Source of the DNA: Halobacillus mangrovi
GTDB taxonomy: Bacteria; Bacillota; Bacilli; Bacillales; Halobacillaceae
Reading direction: 5' to 3'
DNA: 64,000 bases
Assembly (NCBI RefSeq): GCF_002097535.1
Contig: NZ_CP020772.1
Coordinates: 3,100,001 to 3,164,000, forward strand
How positions within the stretch are numbered: position 1 is the first letter of the stretch; every line of letters starts with the position of its first letter. Of this stretch, positions 43,622 to 51,652 are shown piece after piece. The position numbers were made by a program, and so were the translations under genes. The notes under the pieces are model-generated. The model ran no database searches. It was not told the DNA's origin and saw only the letters and a program-made list of their open reading frames with translations.

Positions 43622-44721
43622 GATACTCCTCCTCGCTTATTACCTCTAAGCAGACTAACTACATAAATAATTACAAGAAAAGCGATCGAAAATATATAGC
43701 CAAACCATACAACCAAGTTATTAATTTGATCAACCAGGTTCATATTGTAACCGACGATCGAAGACGGGATGAACAAAAGAGCAGCAGCAATCAAATTAGG
43801 AATGGTTGTGGTCTTCGTATTGAAAACATCTATGATGCCTAAGCCTATCATATAAATATAAGTTGTTATCGTCGTTGCTACACTGACCATCCATATTGAT
43901 AGGAAAAACAGGTCGAGCCTTGTTACGACTGGAAACTCAAAGGATTTTAACATAAATAACAACGGTTCTTGAACAAAACTGATTTCTATAGTACTAAAAA
44001 ATGTAAAGCTAACGATAACGGTAAATAAATAAAATAGGACTACACACCAATGAGCGTAAAAAATGGTCCTCAACTTTTGTTTTGGCTTTCCTTCTACTTT
44101 GGAATAAATTACTAAACTAATAATAAAACCAAAGAATGACAAAACAGCCTCATTCGCTCCTTTTATAACAGGCATCCACCCTGATTGTAAGATAGGAAAG
44201 AGATATAAAAGTTTAGATTCTTTTGTTGCATATATGACAAATACGATAAGAAAAATTAACAATGGAGAGACAAACGTGTAAAACCTTCCCATTACGATGA
44301 CACCGCCCGAAGCCAGATAAAAACAAACCAGGATCATAAAAAATGCTAATATCCAAAAAGGTGTCTGAGGGAGTACCCAAAGACTGATCAGGCGGACAAA
44401 CAAAAGCAATATCACCATTCCTACTATTATAAAGTATGCGATATATAGGAAAGAAACGCATTTTCCCACCCACTTGGAAAAAACAGCTTCGTTAATCTCA
44501 AAAAAATCTTTTTCTGGATATCTCTTTGCAATCAGCCAAATGATAAATAGGACTATTTGAAGAAGGATACCTCCAATAAGAAGAGAAATCCAGCCATCTT
44601 GTTTCGCTACAGTATGAAGATCATAAGGCAAAGACAAAATTCCGACGCCAATTTCAGTTTGAACAATAATGAAGAAATACTGACGCCGGGATAATTTAAT
44701 TTTCGTTTTTGTTTTGTTCAT
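43618..44721 (-). CDS. Spore germinant receptor B subunit (second ger operon)
   Basis: 367 residues with ten predicted membrane segments, GerB type. The opening QTEIGVGILSLPYDLHTVAKQDGWIS corresponds to the first-helix region of the family, but with a different key stretch from the first operon (HTIQTGAG there), suggesting a different germinant. The gene overlaps the A gene by 26 bp and the C gene by 4 bp. Confidence 0.9.
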   Translation of the reverse strand: MNKTKTKIKLSRRQYFFIIVQTEIGVGILSLPYDLHTVAKQDGWISLLIGGILLQIVLFIIWLIAKRYPEKDFFEINEAVFSKWVGKCVSFLYIAYFIIVGMVILLLFVRLISLWVLPQTPFWILAFFMILVCFYLASGGVIVMGRFYTFVSPLLIFLIVFVIYATKESKLLYLFPILQSGWMPVIKGANEAVLSFFGFIISLVIYSKVEGKPKQKLRTIFYAHWCVVLFYLFTVIVSFTFFSTIEISFVQEPLLFMLKSFEFPVVTRLDLFFLSIWMVSVATTITTYIYMIGLGIIDVFNTKTTTIPNLIAAALLFIPSSIVGYNMNLVDQINNLVVWFGYIFSIAFLVIIYVVSLLRGNKRGGVS

Positions 44722-46234
44722 CCTTCACCCACTCCCTCGACTCCTGCATAGCTTCAGCTTTTAATGGATGAGCATCTTTCGGCCTTTTTTTCATCATAAA
44801 CAACGGAAGTCGTATAAAAGTGTCTTTCAAATCTTTAATACTTAATGGTGCAACAGGAGAAAAGTAAGGTACTCCAAAAGACTCTAGTCTCGTTAAATGG
44901 ATAGTTAAGAATAAAAATCCAAAAACAATTCCTATGAATCCAAATGTTCCTGCTAAGAAGATAATAGGAAAGGTCAGCAGCCTCAGTGTTGTACTTAATT
45001 CGTTCGATGGAACCACAAATGAAGCGATAGCCGTCAACGCAATTACAATTACCATAAGATTGGATACAAGTCCCGCTCTTACGACAGCGTCTCCAATAAC
45101 GAGACCCCCTACAATCCCTATCGTCTGTCCAACAGGTGAAGGAAGACGAATCCCTGATTCCCTTATCAGCTCAATAATGATGACCATGATCAATGCTTCA
45201 AGTAAAGGCGGATAGGCAATCTCATTGATGGAGCTTTTCACTGGGATAAGAAGGTCATCAGGCAACACTTCATAATGGTAACTGATGATAGCAATGTAAA
45301 ATGCCGGGAGAGCAACTGCAATAATAAAACTAGCCAAACGGATTAAACGAACAAACGTACCTGTATACCAACGTGCATTATAATCATCGGATGCCTGATA
45401 AAACATGAAGAAAGTCGAAGGTGCAATTAAGGTTGTCGGACTCCCTTCTGCAAACAACGCAACCCTTCCCTCCATAATATTTGCCGTTACACGGTCAGGT
45501 CGTTCTGTATTTAACATTTGCGGGAAAGGAGAATAAGGGTTATCCTCTATGAATTCTTCGATATACCCTGGGCTTTGAATCATTTCTACGCTGATCGCTT
45601 GAATTCTCTCTTCCATTTTTTGAATAACTTCAGGGTCAGCTAATCCATCCATATACAGAATAGCTATATTCGTATTCGTTTTTTTGCCGATTTTAAAATA
45701 TTTAACCACGAGGTCCCTATGGTTAATCCTTTTTCTCACAAGGTTTATGTTCATCAACAAATTTTCTACGAAACCGTCATGCGAGCCACGAACTACTTTT
45801 TCATTCTGAGGCTCTTCGACATTCCTGTTAAAGACAGAGGTCACACTAAACCGTGTAATGACCTTGCTTCCATCTTCCATATAGATGGCATGACCCCTGA
45901 GCAAGGTATTAATCGCTTCTTCAAGGTTTTCCGAATGCCGTGCATTTGGTATGTCAGGAAAGTCTTCCACCTTACCCCATTCGATAGGAGAAAAGATTTT
46001 ATCCTGCACTTTATCTTGATCTACGAGAGTTTCAATATAGATAAGTACAGCCTGACCTCTTTTCAGCGACCTTATTTTCAGATCACTGGTTCCCTTGAAT
46101 GCACTTCTTAAATAGTCGACGTTATCTTTTAATTTCGTTGAACTTGGTTGCTGAGGCTCGTTCTGATCTTCTAGGAGCGTTTGATCTTCTACTTTTGTCC
46201 CATCTCCTAAGAAAAATCTTTTTAAAAATCCCAT
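44696..46234 (-). CDS. Spore germinant receptor A subunit (second ger operon)
   Basis: 512 residues of the GerA/GerKA family. The soluble N-terminal domain (about 1-285), membrane segments (about 295-455) and the motif PSPVGQTIGIVGGLVIGDAVVRAG are typical. The ATG at 46234 is preferred over the upstream TTG at 46249 since GAAGGTG lies about 7 nt before it. The long 26-bp overlap with the B gene implies translational coupling. Distinct enough from the first operon to be a separate receptor. Confidence 0.9.
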   Translation of the reverse strand: MGFLKRFFLGDGTKVEDQTLLEDQNEPQQPSSTKLKDNVDYLRSAFKGTSDLKIRSLKRGQAVLIYIETLVDQDKVQDKIFSPIEWGKVEDFPDIPNARHSENLEEAINTLLRGHAIYMEDGSKVITRFSVTSVFNRNVEEPQNEKVVRGSHDGFVENLLMNINLVRKRINHRDLVVKYFKIGKKTNTNIAILYMDGLADPEVIQKMEERIQAISVEMIQSPGYIEEFIEDNPYSPFPQMLNTERPDRVTANIMEGRVALFAEGSPTTLIAPSTFFMFYQASDDYNARWYTGTFVRLIRLASFIIAVALPAFYIAIISYHYEVLPDDLLIPVKSSINEIAYPPLLEALIMVIIIELIRESGIRLPSPVGQTIGIVGGLVIGDAVVRAGLVSNLMVIVIALTAIASFVVPSNELSTTLRLLTFPIIFLAGTFGFIGIVFGFLFLTIHLTRLESFGVPYFSPVAPLSIKDLKDTFIRLPLFMMKKRPKDAHPLKAEAMQESREWVKDEQNKNEN

Positions 46235-46300
46235 TGGCATCACCTTCAATTAGGGTGCCTCGTCCACTGCCAATCTATACAGGAATTGGCAGAAATACAT

Positions 46301-46332
46301 AAAAAAAGCCTCATGGATTTTCCATGAGGCTC
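46301..46332 (-). terminator. Terminator of the purine permease gene
   Basis: GAGCCTCATGGA and TCCATGAGGCTT form a 12-bp stem, followed by T7 on the minus strand. Confidence 0.9.
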
Positions 46333-46340
46333 GTTCCATA

Positions 46341-47633
46341 TTAATGACCAGGGAAAAAAGTCATTTGTAATATAAATATAATCGCAAAAAGGTATAGCAG
46401 CCAGTGCACAGATTTCCCTTTACCCATAACCAATTTAAGAACAGGATACGTGATGAATCCCATTGCAATTCCAGTGGCAATGCTTGAAGTTAAAGGCATC
46501 GTCAGAATAATGATAAATGCCGGGAAAGCATCGTCAAATGACTTCCAATTGACGTTGGCTAAACCTTCCATCATAAAACAACCGACGATGATAAGAACCG
46601 GTGCGGTAATAGCAGGTAAACCTGATACGGCTCCAACAAGAGGAGCAAAGAACATGGAGACAATAAACAGGACAGCGACCACTGTGGTGGTCAAGCCCGT
46701 TCTCCCCCCTGCCGCTACACCAGAAGATGATTCGATGTAAGCAGATGACGGGCTCGTCCCAAACATAGCTCCTATCGTGGTAGCTGAGGCATCAGCCATC
46801 AAGGCCGCTCTAGCTCGTGGCAGACTTCCATCTTTCCGAATAAATCCAGCCTGCTCAGCAACACCGACCATTGTTCCTGTCGTATCAAAGATTGTAACTA
46901 GTAAAAAGGCAAAGATGACAGTATAAAGGCTGTTCGCAAAAACTCCTGCGAGATCAATATCCCAAAATACAGGCGTTGGAGGGGCTGACATAACTTTGGT
47001 GATCTCTAGCTGACCAGTAAAAAAACCAATGATACCAGTAATCAGCATTCCAATAAATAGTCCGCCCGTTACATTTCTTGCAATGAGAATGAGCGTGATG
47101 AATAGACCCACAATTGTCAACAACGTCCCCGGTGCGGTCAAGTCTCCCAAAGTGACCAACGTTTCCTCACTCGCTACGATAATTCCTGACATCCTTAGTC
47201 CTAGAAAAGCGATGAATAACCCAATTCCTGAGGTAATCCCATATTTCAATGAAGCCGGAATGGCTGTAATTAGCATCTCTCTTAAACTTGTCAAACTCAA
47301 AATTACAAATAAAATACCAGCTAAGAATACAGTGCCTAAAATAACCGAATAACTGACGTCCTGCTGGATAACCTCTGTCACAAAGTATGCGTTCATCCCC
47401 ATCCCAGGTGCAATCGCAATTGGATAGTTTGCTGCAAAAGCCATTATCAGTGTACCTACGACCGCAGCAATAATCGTAGCCATGAACGCTTGCTCGAATG
47501 GGACCCCGGCTGCTGATAGAATCCCGGGGTTAACGACAACGATATAAACCATCGTTAAAAAGGTTGTGAACCCAGCTAATAATTCTGTACGTACATTTGT
47601 ATGGTTTTCTTCTAATTTAAATTGATTTTTCAT
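46341..47633 (-). CDS. NCS2-type purine permease (PbuG/PbuO-like)
   Basis: 430 residues with about twelve to fourteen membrane segments of the AzgA-like branch that imports adenine, guanine or hypoxanthine. Signatures are TTFLTMVYIVVVNPGIL near the start, GMGMNAYF near 90, and GTSPSSAYIESSSGVAAGGRTGLT near 300. The Met at 47633 is chosen because AAGGTG lies 6 nt upstream; the longer frame adds 27 residues with no family match. Paired PurR boxes lie upstream, so repression by PurR when purines are ample is expected. No purine riboswitch is seen. Confidence 0.9.
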   Translation of the reverse strand: MKNQFKLEENHTNVRTELLAGFTTFLTMVYIVVVNPGILSAAGVPFEQAFMATIIAAVVGTLIMAFAANYPIAIAPGMGMNAYFVTEVIQQDVSYSVILGTVFLAGILFVILSLTSLREMLITAIPASLKYGITSGIGLFIAFLGLRMSGIIVASEETLVTLGDLTAPGTLLTIVGLFITLILIARNVTGGLFIGMLITGIIGFFTGQLEITKVMSAPPTPVFWDIDLAGVFANSLYTVIFAFLLVTIFDTTGTMVGVAEQAGFIRKDGSLPRARAALMADASATTIGAMFGTSPSSAYIESSSGVAAGGRTGLTTTVVAVLFIVSMFFAPLVGAVSGLPAITAPVLIIVGCFMMEGLANVNWKSFDDAFPAFIIILTMPLTSSIATGIAMGFITYPVLKLVMGKGKSVHWLLYLFAIIFILQMTFFPGH

Positions 47634-47681
47634 TCGTAACACCTTGCTTCCAATTAAAATAGCAACGGTTATTATATTATC

Positions 47682-47730
47682 TTTTTCACGAACAAAAATC
47701 AATAGATTTACCAAAAATGTTCGTGTTTTA
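47682..47730. promoter_or_regulatory. Paired PurR boxes upstream of the purine permease
   Basis: CACGAACA and TGTTCGTG form an inverted pair; the central CGAA and TTCG are 27 bp apart, the spacing known for tandem inverted PurBoxes of B. subtilis. Each is followed by an A/T run as in the consensus. Located 50-95 bp before the start codon. Confidence 0.6.
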
Positions 47731-47776
47731 ATTGAAGCTATCGCCTTACTGTCTTTTCTATATTTCTTATTCCCCT

Positions 47777-48143
47777 ATATAGCAGGTATCCTAAAAACTT
47801 CATTTCGAGATAACTTAAGTTTAGACGATTCCGTTACGATAAATAGATGCAGGAGGTCCGGGAAATGGCTCGCTTTCCGTGGGCATGCGTTGAGCCTCCT
47901 CGAGCTAATCGCTCTCCGGGGTCTCACCTGTCATGCTTATCCCACAGGAGTCTCACCATTTCCCGGACCTCCTTCCGATTGTTGTGAGTAACGGCAACAC
48001 AAAAATAAAGAAGTTATGTAAAAAAAGCTTATCTCCCAAAAAGAAGATCGGACGCAAGATTTTAAAGAGCACAATAGGTCAGAATCATTCTATATATCAG
48101 CCTTTAAGCCTGGATATCAGCGAAATTGGTGTAAATATCGTCA
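47777..48143 (+). repeat. Type 1 dispersed repeat, copy D, with extended flanks
   Basis: Core 47827-47998 with ATTCCGTTAC and GTAACGGCAAC ends. Stem arms GGAGGTCCGGGAAATGG and CCATTTCCCGGACCTCC pair perfectly. The left flank begins ATAGCAGG and the right tail ends GGTGTAAATATCG, matching copy B in reverse orientation over the whole length. Non-coding. Confidence 0.8.
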
Positions 48144-48252
48144 AATGCTAGTATATTCGTCAAATAATGTATTTAACTGAACAAGCTTGTCCTCATTTCT
48201 ATTCGATATACTTAAGGGGCTCTAACTTAAAGTAGGAGTTCTAATTCCTCAT
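48144..48252. other. Spacer between repeat copies D and F
   Basis: About 110 bp, AT-rich, with no feature I can support. Confidence 0.4.
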
Positions 48253-48485
48253 GAGTGGGTCGTTCACCACAGAATAGATAGGTTGGCTGGAAAACAGCGA
48301 GACTCCCGCGGGAGAAGGACTTAGGCGAGACCCCACAGAGAGCGCAGCGAATGAGGAGGCTCGCCAGTTCCCCCGCAGGAAAGCGAGTTGTTTTCCAGCC
48401 AACCTTACGCTTATTAAGCAACGGCCCTAGAATATCTCGATTTCAAGTCTTCTGGTTAATGAGGCTTTAATGGGAGAAAAGAAAC
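48253..48485 (+). repeat. Type 2 dispersed hairpin repeat, copy F
   Basis: Core 48281-48404, from GGTTGGCTGGAAAAC to TTTTCCAGCCAACC, nearly perfect terminal inverted repeats. Similarity with copy E continues into both flanks. It follows a type 1 copy in the same orientation, as copy E does. Confidence 0.8.
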
Positions 48486-48534
48486 CATAGATTGACGCTC
48501 TACTTATTAACAAAAGGTTAAGCAAAAACATGAA

Positions 48535-48570
48535 AAAGAAAAGGAACCGAAGATAAACTTCGATTCCTTT
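48535..48570 (-). terminator. Terminator of ydbST
   Basis: GGAATCGAAG and CTTCGGTTCC form a 10-bp stem with one wobble pair, followed by a T-rich tract on the minus strand. Confidence 0.85.
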
Positions 48571-48571
48571 C

Positions 48572-50020
48572 TTACCCTGGACGATACCAGCCTATGATCT
48601 TTCTCGAATCCTTGTCCTCCAAATATAAGCATTGAGCCTGGGCACCGCCGACACCGGACTTCAAGGTCACGTGTACACTCTCTAAATCAACTCTCTTCTG
48701 AAAGATACTTTGAGAAAGAGAGGCAGCCTGGATCCGGTATTTTTTCATCACATACGTTTGTCTGGTGATGGACCGGCTTCTCAGCGTCAGTTGTTGATCT
48801 TCAATATCCCACCCTGCATCGTTATAGGCTAGCAGTCCTAACCCAGTAAAAGCGAGAGCCCCTAAGATTCCAAACACTCCATAGGGAAACAGAAATATAC
48901 TTAACGGAACGACGGCAAGCCATGCAAACCAGGAATGCCGGATCATATACCTTATCTTCGCCCTTTTCGGCGGCTTTTTCCAATCTACATCAAAGCGATA
49001 TTCTGTTAATATTTCCTGAAGAACACGAGCGATCTTTTTCTTTTTAATAAAAGGAAGAACCCTCAACTGCTGATCGGACTCGTTCGGAAGGCCGCCTCCT
49101 GCACTGATTATAGTTACGGATGCAAAGCCAAGAGGCTGACGGATTAAATTCTCGTCTACTCTTAATCCTTGGATACGATTCAGCGGTATGGTCATCTGTT
49201 TCTTCTCTAGCCATCCTCTTGTAATAATCAGATCATCTTCATTTAGATAGACCGTAAAATTTGCATATCTGAAAATCGTCAGCAAAATAGAAATGGCATA
49301 AGCAATCAGAAGAACCATAAGGGCTGTAAAAGCAACTATCAATACGCCAATCTGAATCCAGTCTAGAATCTGGTCATAGATAGCACCAAGAGGCAGGACG
49401 TCCATAACCTGAGAAAAGAAGACACCGACACCAGAAATGACAACACCCGCTCCGCCTGAAGTGATGGCCATCAGGATGATGTCTTTCATGTTCATTTCAT
49501 AAACTTTCTTGCGAGCAGACCATTCATTTTTACTTTCTTCGCCTTGTTCATATTCGACTTTCTTATTTTTTTCCTTCAGAATTAGCGCTTCCAATTCTTT
49601 TGCCTCGGTAAGCTTGATCGCTGTCAGTTCTCCCTCAGCTTTCTGACTATCTGTAGACCCCGCTGTTTCTACAGAAACTTTGACAAGCTGGAATGGCCGA
49701 TGGAAAATCCCCTCGGAAAAATCGAGACTTTGAATTCTTTCAAAAGGAATATAGCGCTTTTTGCGAAAAAGAAGTCCATACTCAATCCGAAGCTCGCCCT
49801 CCTCTACACGGTACGTGAATCGTAGCCACTTCACGATACCTGCCACGAGAATCAATAAGAGAAAGCCAACCCAAATCAATAGAGGAACCCATTCGATATC
49901 CCCACTCAGAACATTACCGTTTATGAAAAATACGACTAACAAAGGAAGCAAGGCATCCTTTAAGCTTTTTACAAAATTAATAAGCGCTGAAATCGGGTGG
50001 AGACGTTTCGGTTCAAACAT
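48572..50020 (-). CDS. ydbT: YdbT-like protein with bacterial PH domains
   Basis: 482 residues with three YdbS/YdbT-type bacterial PH domains (PF03703 type) alternating with pairs of membrane segments: domain 1 at about 68-140 (YRVEEGELRIEYGLLFRKKRYIPFERIQSLDF), domain 2 at about 255-325 (LIITRGWLEKKQMTIPLNRIQGLRV) and domain 3 at about 400-475. In B. subtilis the ydbST operon is under stress sigma control and helps resist some antimicrobial compounds. AGAGGAAG precedes the ATG. It overlaps ydbS by 8 bp. Confidence 0.88.
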   Translation of the reverse strand: MFEPKRLHPISALINFVKSLKDALLPLLVVFFINGNVLSGDIEWVPLLIWVGFLLLILVAGIVKWLRFTYRVEEGELRIEYGLLFRKKRYIPFERIQSLDFSEGIFHRPFQLVKVSVETAGSTDSQKAEGELTAIKLTEAKELEALILKEKNKKVEYEQGEESKNEWSARKKVYEMNMKDIILMAITSGGAGVVISGVGVFFSQVMDVLPLGAIYDQILDWIQIGVLIVAFTALMVLLIAYAISILLTIFRYANFTVYLNEDDLIITRGWLEKKQMTIPLNRIQGLRVDENLIRQPLGFASVTIISAGGGLPNESDQQLRVLPFIKKKKIARVLQEILTEYRFDVDWKKPPKRAKIRYMIRHSWFAWLAVVPLSIFLFPYGVFGILGALAFTGLGLLAYNDAGWDIEDQQLTLRSRSITRQTYVMKKYRIQAASLSQSIFQKRVDLESVHVTLKSGVGGAQAQCLYLEDKDSRKIIGWYRPG

Positions 50021-50492
50021 CTTCCTCTGCCACCCTTGCTAGTGAAGATATCGACTGCCTCAGCTCTTCTGCTTCCAGCTCATCAAGAGCAGGTATTTTA
50101 TGTACAGTAGCCGCTGTAGAGATGCTGATCGTAGATAATTTATATTTACGCAGCAACGGTCCTTGTTCCGTATCGACGTGCTGAACTCTTATCATGGGGA
50201 CAAGCGTTCTTTTTATAATAAGTATGCCGTATTGAAGTTCGATGTCCTGATCGGTCACTTCATAACGCCACCGTTTCCAACGCAAACTTGGAATCAGCCA
50301 TACAGAAAAAAGGATTTCAAAAAGGATGATTCCCGCCGCAATCGCCAGTAGCCAGGAAGGCCAATTCCACAGTAAAACAGTGACGATGAGACCTGCCGCA
50401 AGCATTGTCGTCACTCCTACTTGGATCGCACCATAAATTCTCCATAGAGTTAGTGCTTTTCGGGATATTCTCTGAGCTGGTTCCTTCCACAT
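50013..50492 (-). CDS. ydbS: YdbS-like protein with bacterial PH domain
   Basis: 159 residues, the same length as B. subtilis YdbS. Two membrane segments (about 22-65) are followed by a PH-type domain with YEVTDQDIELQYGILIIKRTLVPMIRVQHVDTEQGPL. It is the first gene of the ydbST pair and overlaps ydbT by 8 bp. AAGGAGGT lies about 7 nt before the ATG. Role probably in the envelope, as for ydbT. Confidence 0.88.
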   Translation of the reverse strand: MWKEPAQRISRKALTLWRIYGAIQVGVTTMLAAGLIVTVLLWNWPSWLLAIAAGIILFEILFSVWLIPSLRWKRWRYEVTDQDIELQYGILIIKRTLVPMIRVQHVDTEQGPLLRKYKLSTISISTAATVHKIPALDELEAEELRQSISSLARVAEEDV

Positions 50493-50556
50493 ATACAGAC
50501 CTCCTTACCCTTTCCCTATACATACGGTACTGATCGCCAAATGGTTTCGCCCATAC

Positions 50557-50584
50557 GAAAACCAGACATGTAAAACATGTCCGG
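50557..50584 (-). terminator. Terminator of proC
   Basis: CCGGACATGT and ACATGTCTGG form a 10-bp stem with a 3-nt loop, followed by TTTTC on the minus strand. Confidence 0.8.
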
Positions 50585-50595
50585 CTGAGCTTTGC

Positions 50596-51411
50596 TTATT
50601 TCGTACCTTTTCCTAATTGCCTTGATCTTTCTGTACATGCTGTCATCGTTTGAATGACGGCGTTACGAAAGCCTTCTTCTTCCAGTTTGGTTACACCAGC
50701 GATCGTTGTTCCGCCTGGTGTGCAAACAGCATCTTTTAAGTCCCCAGGATGACGGCCGGTTTCAAGTACCATTTTAGCAGCTCCCATCACCGATTGAGCC
50801 GCTAGTTTGTAAGCCTTATCTCTTGGAAAACCTTCGTTCACAGCACCATCAGCCATTGCCTCAATAAACATATATACAAATGCTGGCGATGAACCACTTA
50901 GCGCTGGCACAGTATCCATTAGTTTTTCTTCGACGACCTCGGCTTCACCGAAGCTTTCAAACACTTCCATGACTTCTGCTAATTCCTGTTTCGTCACAAA
51001 ATCATTTGGACAAAGCACACTCATTCCCGCTCCTACTAGAGAAGGGGTGTTCGGCATAGATCGAATGACTTTCACGTTTTTTCCAAAAGCCTCTTTCATA
51101 GCATCAAGCGTAATTCCTGCAGCAACTGTAACGACTACAGTGTCCTCTGGGACTTCATCCCTAATTTCCTGGATGACGCCTTGATAGACATAAGGCTTTA
51201 CAGCCAAGAAAAGGATTTCACTTTCCCTCGCCAGCCTTTTATTATCATTAGATATTTGTATGCCGTACTCGTCTGTAACAAAATCAATGGTTTCATCAGA
51301 CAAAGCCGTTGCGGCAATTTGTTCCGCTTCAACTAAGCCGGCATCAATCATTCCTTGAATCATCGCCTGGCCCATTTGGCCACAGCCGATAAATCCCAGT
51401 TTTTTGTTCAC
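50596..51411 (-). CDS. proC: Pyrroline-5-carboxylate reductase
   Basis: 271 residues. The N-terminal GFIGCGQMGQAM Rossmann loop binds NAD(P)H; FLAVKPYVY near 65 and the C-terminal VPALSGSSPAFVYMFIEAMADGAV and CTPGGTTIAGV motifs are family signatures. It makes proline, the last biosynthetic step, and so may matter for osmoprotection. The start is GTG at 51411 after AAGGAGGG; the longer frame lacks support. A 10-bp palindrome ACGTTAACGT lies about 80 bp upstream. Confidence 0.92.
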   Translation of the reverse strand: MNKKLGFIGCGQMGQAMIQGMIDAGLVEAEQIAATALSDETIDFVTDEYGIQISNDNKRLARESEILFLAVKPYVYQGVIQEIRDEVPEDTVVVTVAAGITLDAMKEAFGKNVKVIRSMPNTPSLVGAGMSVLCPNDFVTKQELAEVMEVFESFGEAEVVEEKLMDTVPALSGSSPAFVYMFIEAMADGAVNEGFPRDKAYKLAAQSVMGAAKMVLETGRHPGDLKDAVCTPGGTTIAGVTKLEEEGFRNAVIQTMTACTERSRQLGKGTK

Positions 51412-51616
51412 CGTACATCCCTCCTTAGTCTCTCCATTGTATAGGAATCTTTCTTTCATCACAATTCCATTTACTAAGAAGGATGAATTTACGTTAACGT
51501 ATAGTAAATATTTCTTGTTTTCTGAAGAAAAGGTTTACAAATTATGGCTTGTTCCCTATAATATAAAGTGTATTCTTCATATCATATTGAATCACCCCAA
51601 ATATCATAGCTGCTAC

Positions 51617-51652
51617 GAAAAAAGCCGAGCTGCCTCAAGCTCGGCTTTTTTC
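51617..51652 (-). terminator. Terminator of the CPA1 antiporter gene
   Basis: AAAAAAGCCGAGC and GCTCGGCTTTTTT form a perfect stem with a 7-nt loop. The 5' arm contains the last codons and stop codon of the antiporter gene. Confidence 0.9.

Noticed and set aside
46251..46281. Possible sigma-G promoter of the second ger operon (TGTATA, 18 bp, CACCCTA)
   Set aside because: The -10 fits poorly and would leave almost no room for the ribosome-binding site before 46234.
51412..51616. Palindrome ACGTTAACGT upstream of proC as an operator
   Set aside because: Too short and AT-rich to call without comparison; noted only in the proC entry. No T-box structure was seen.
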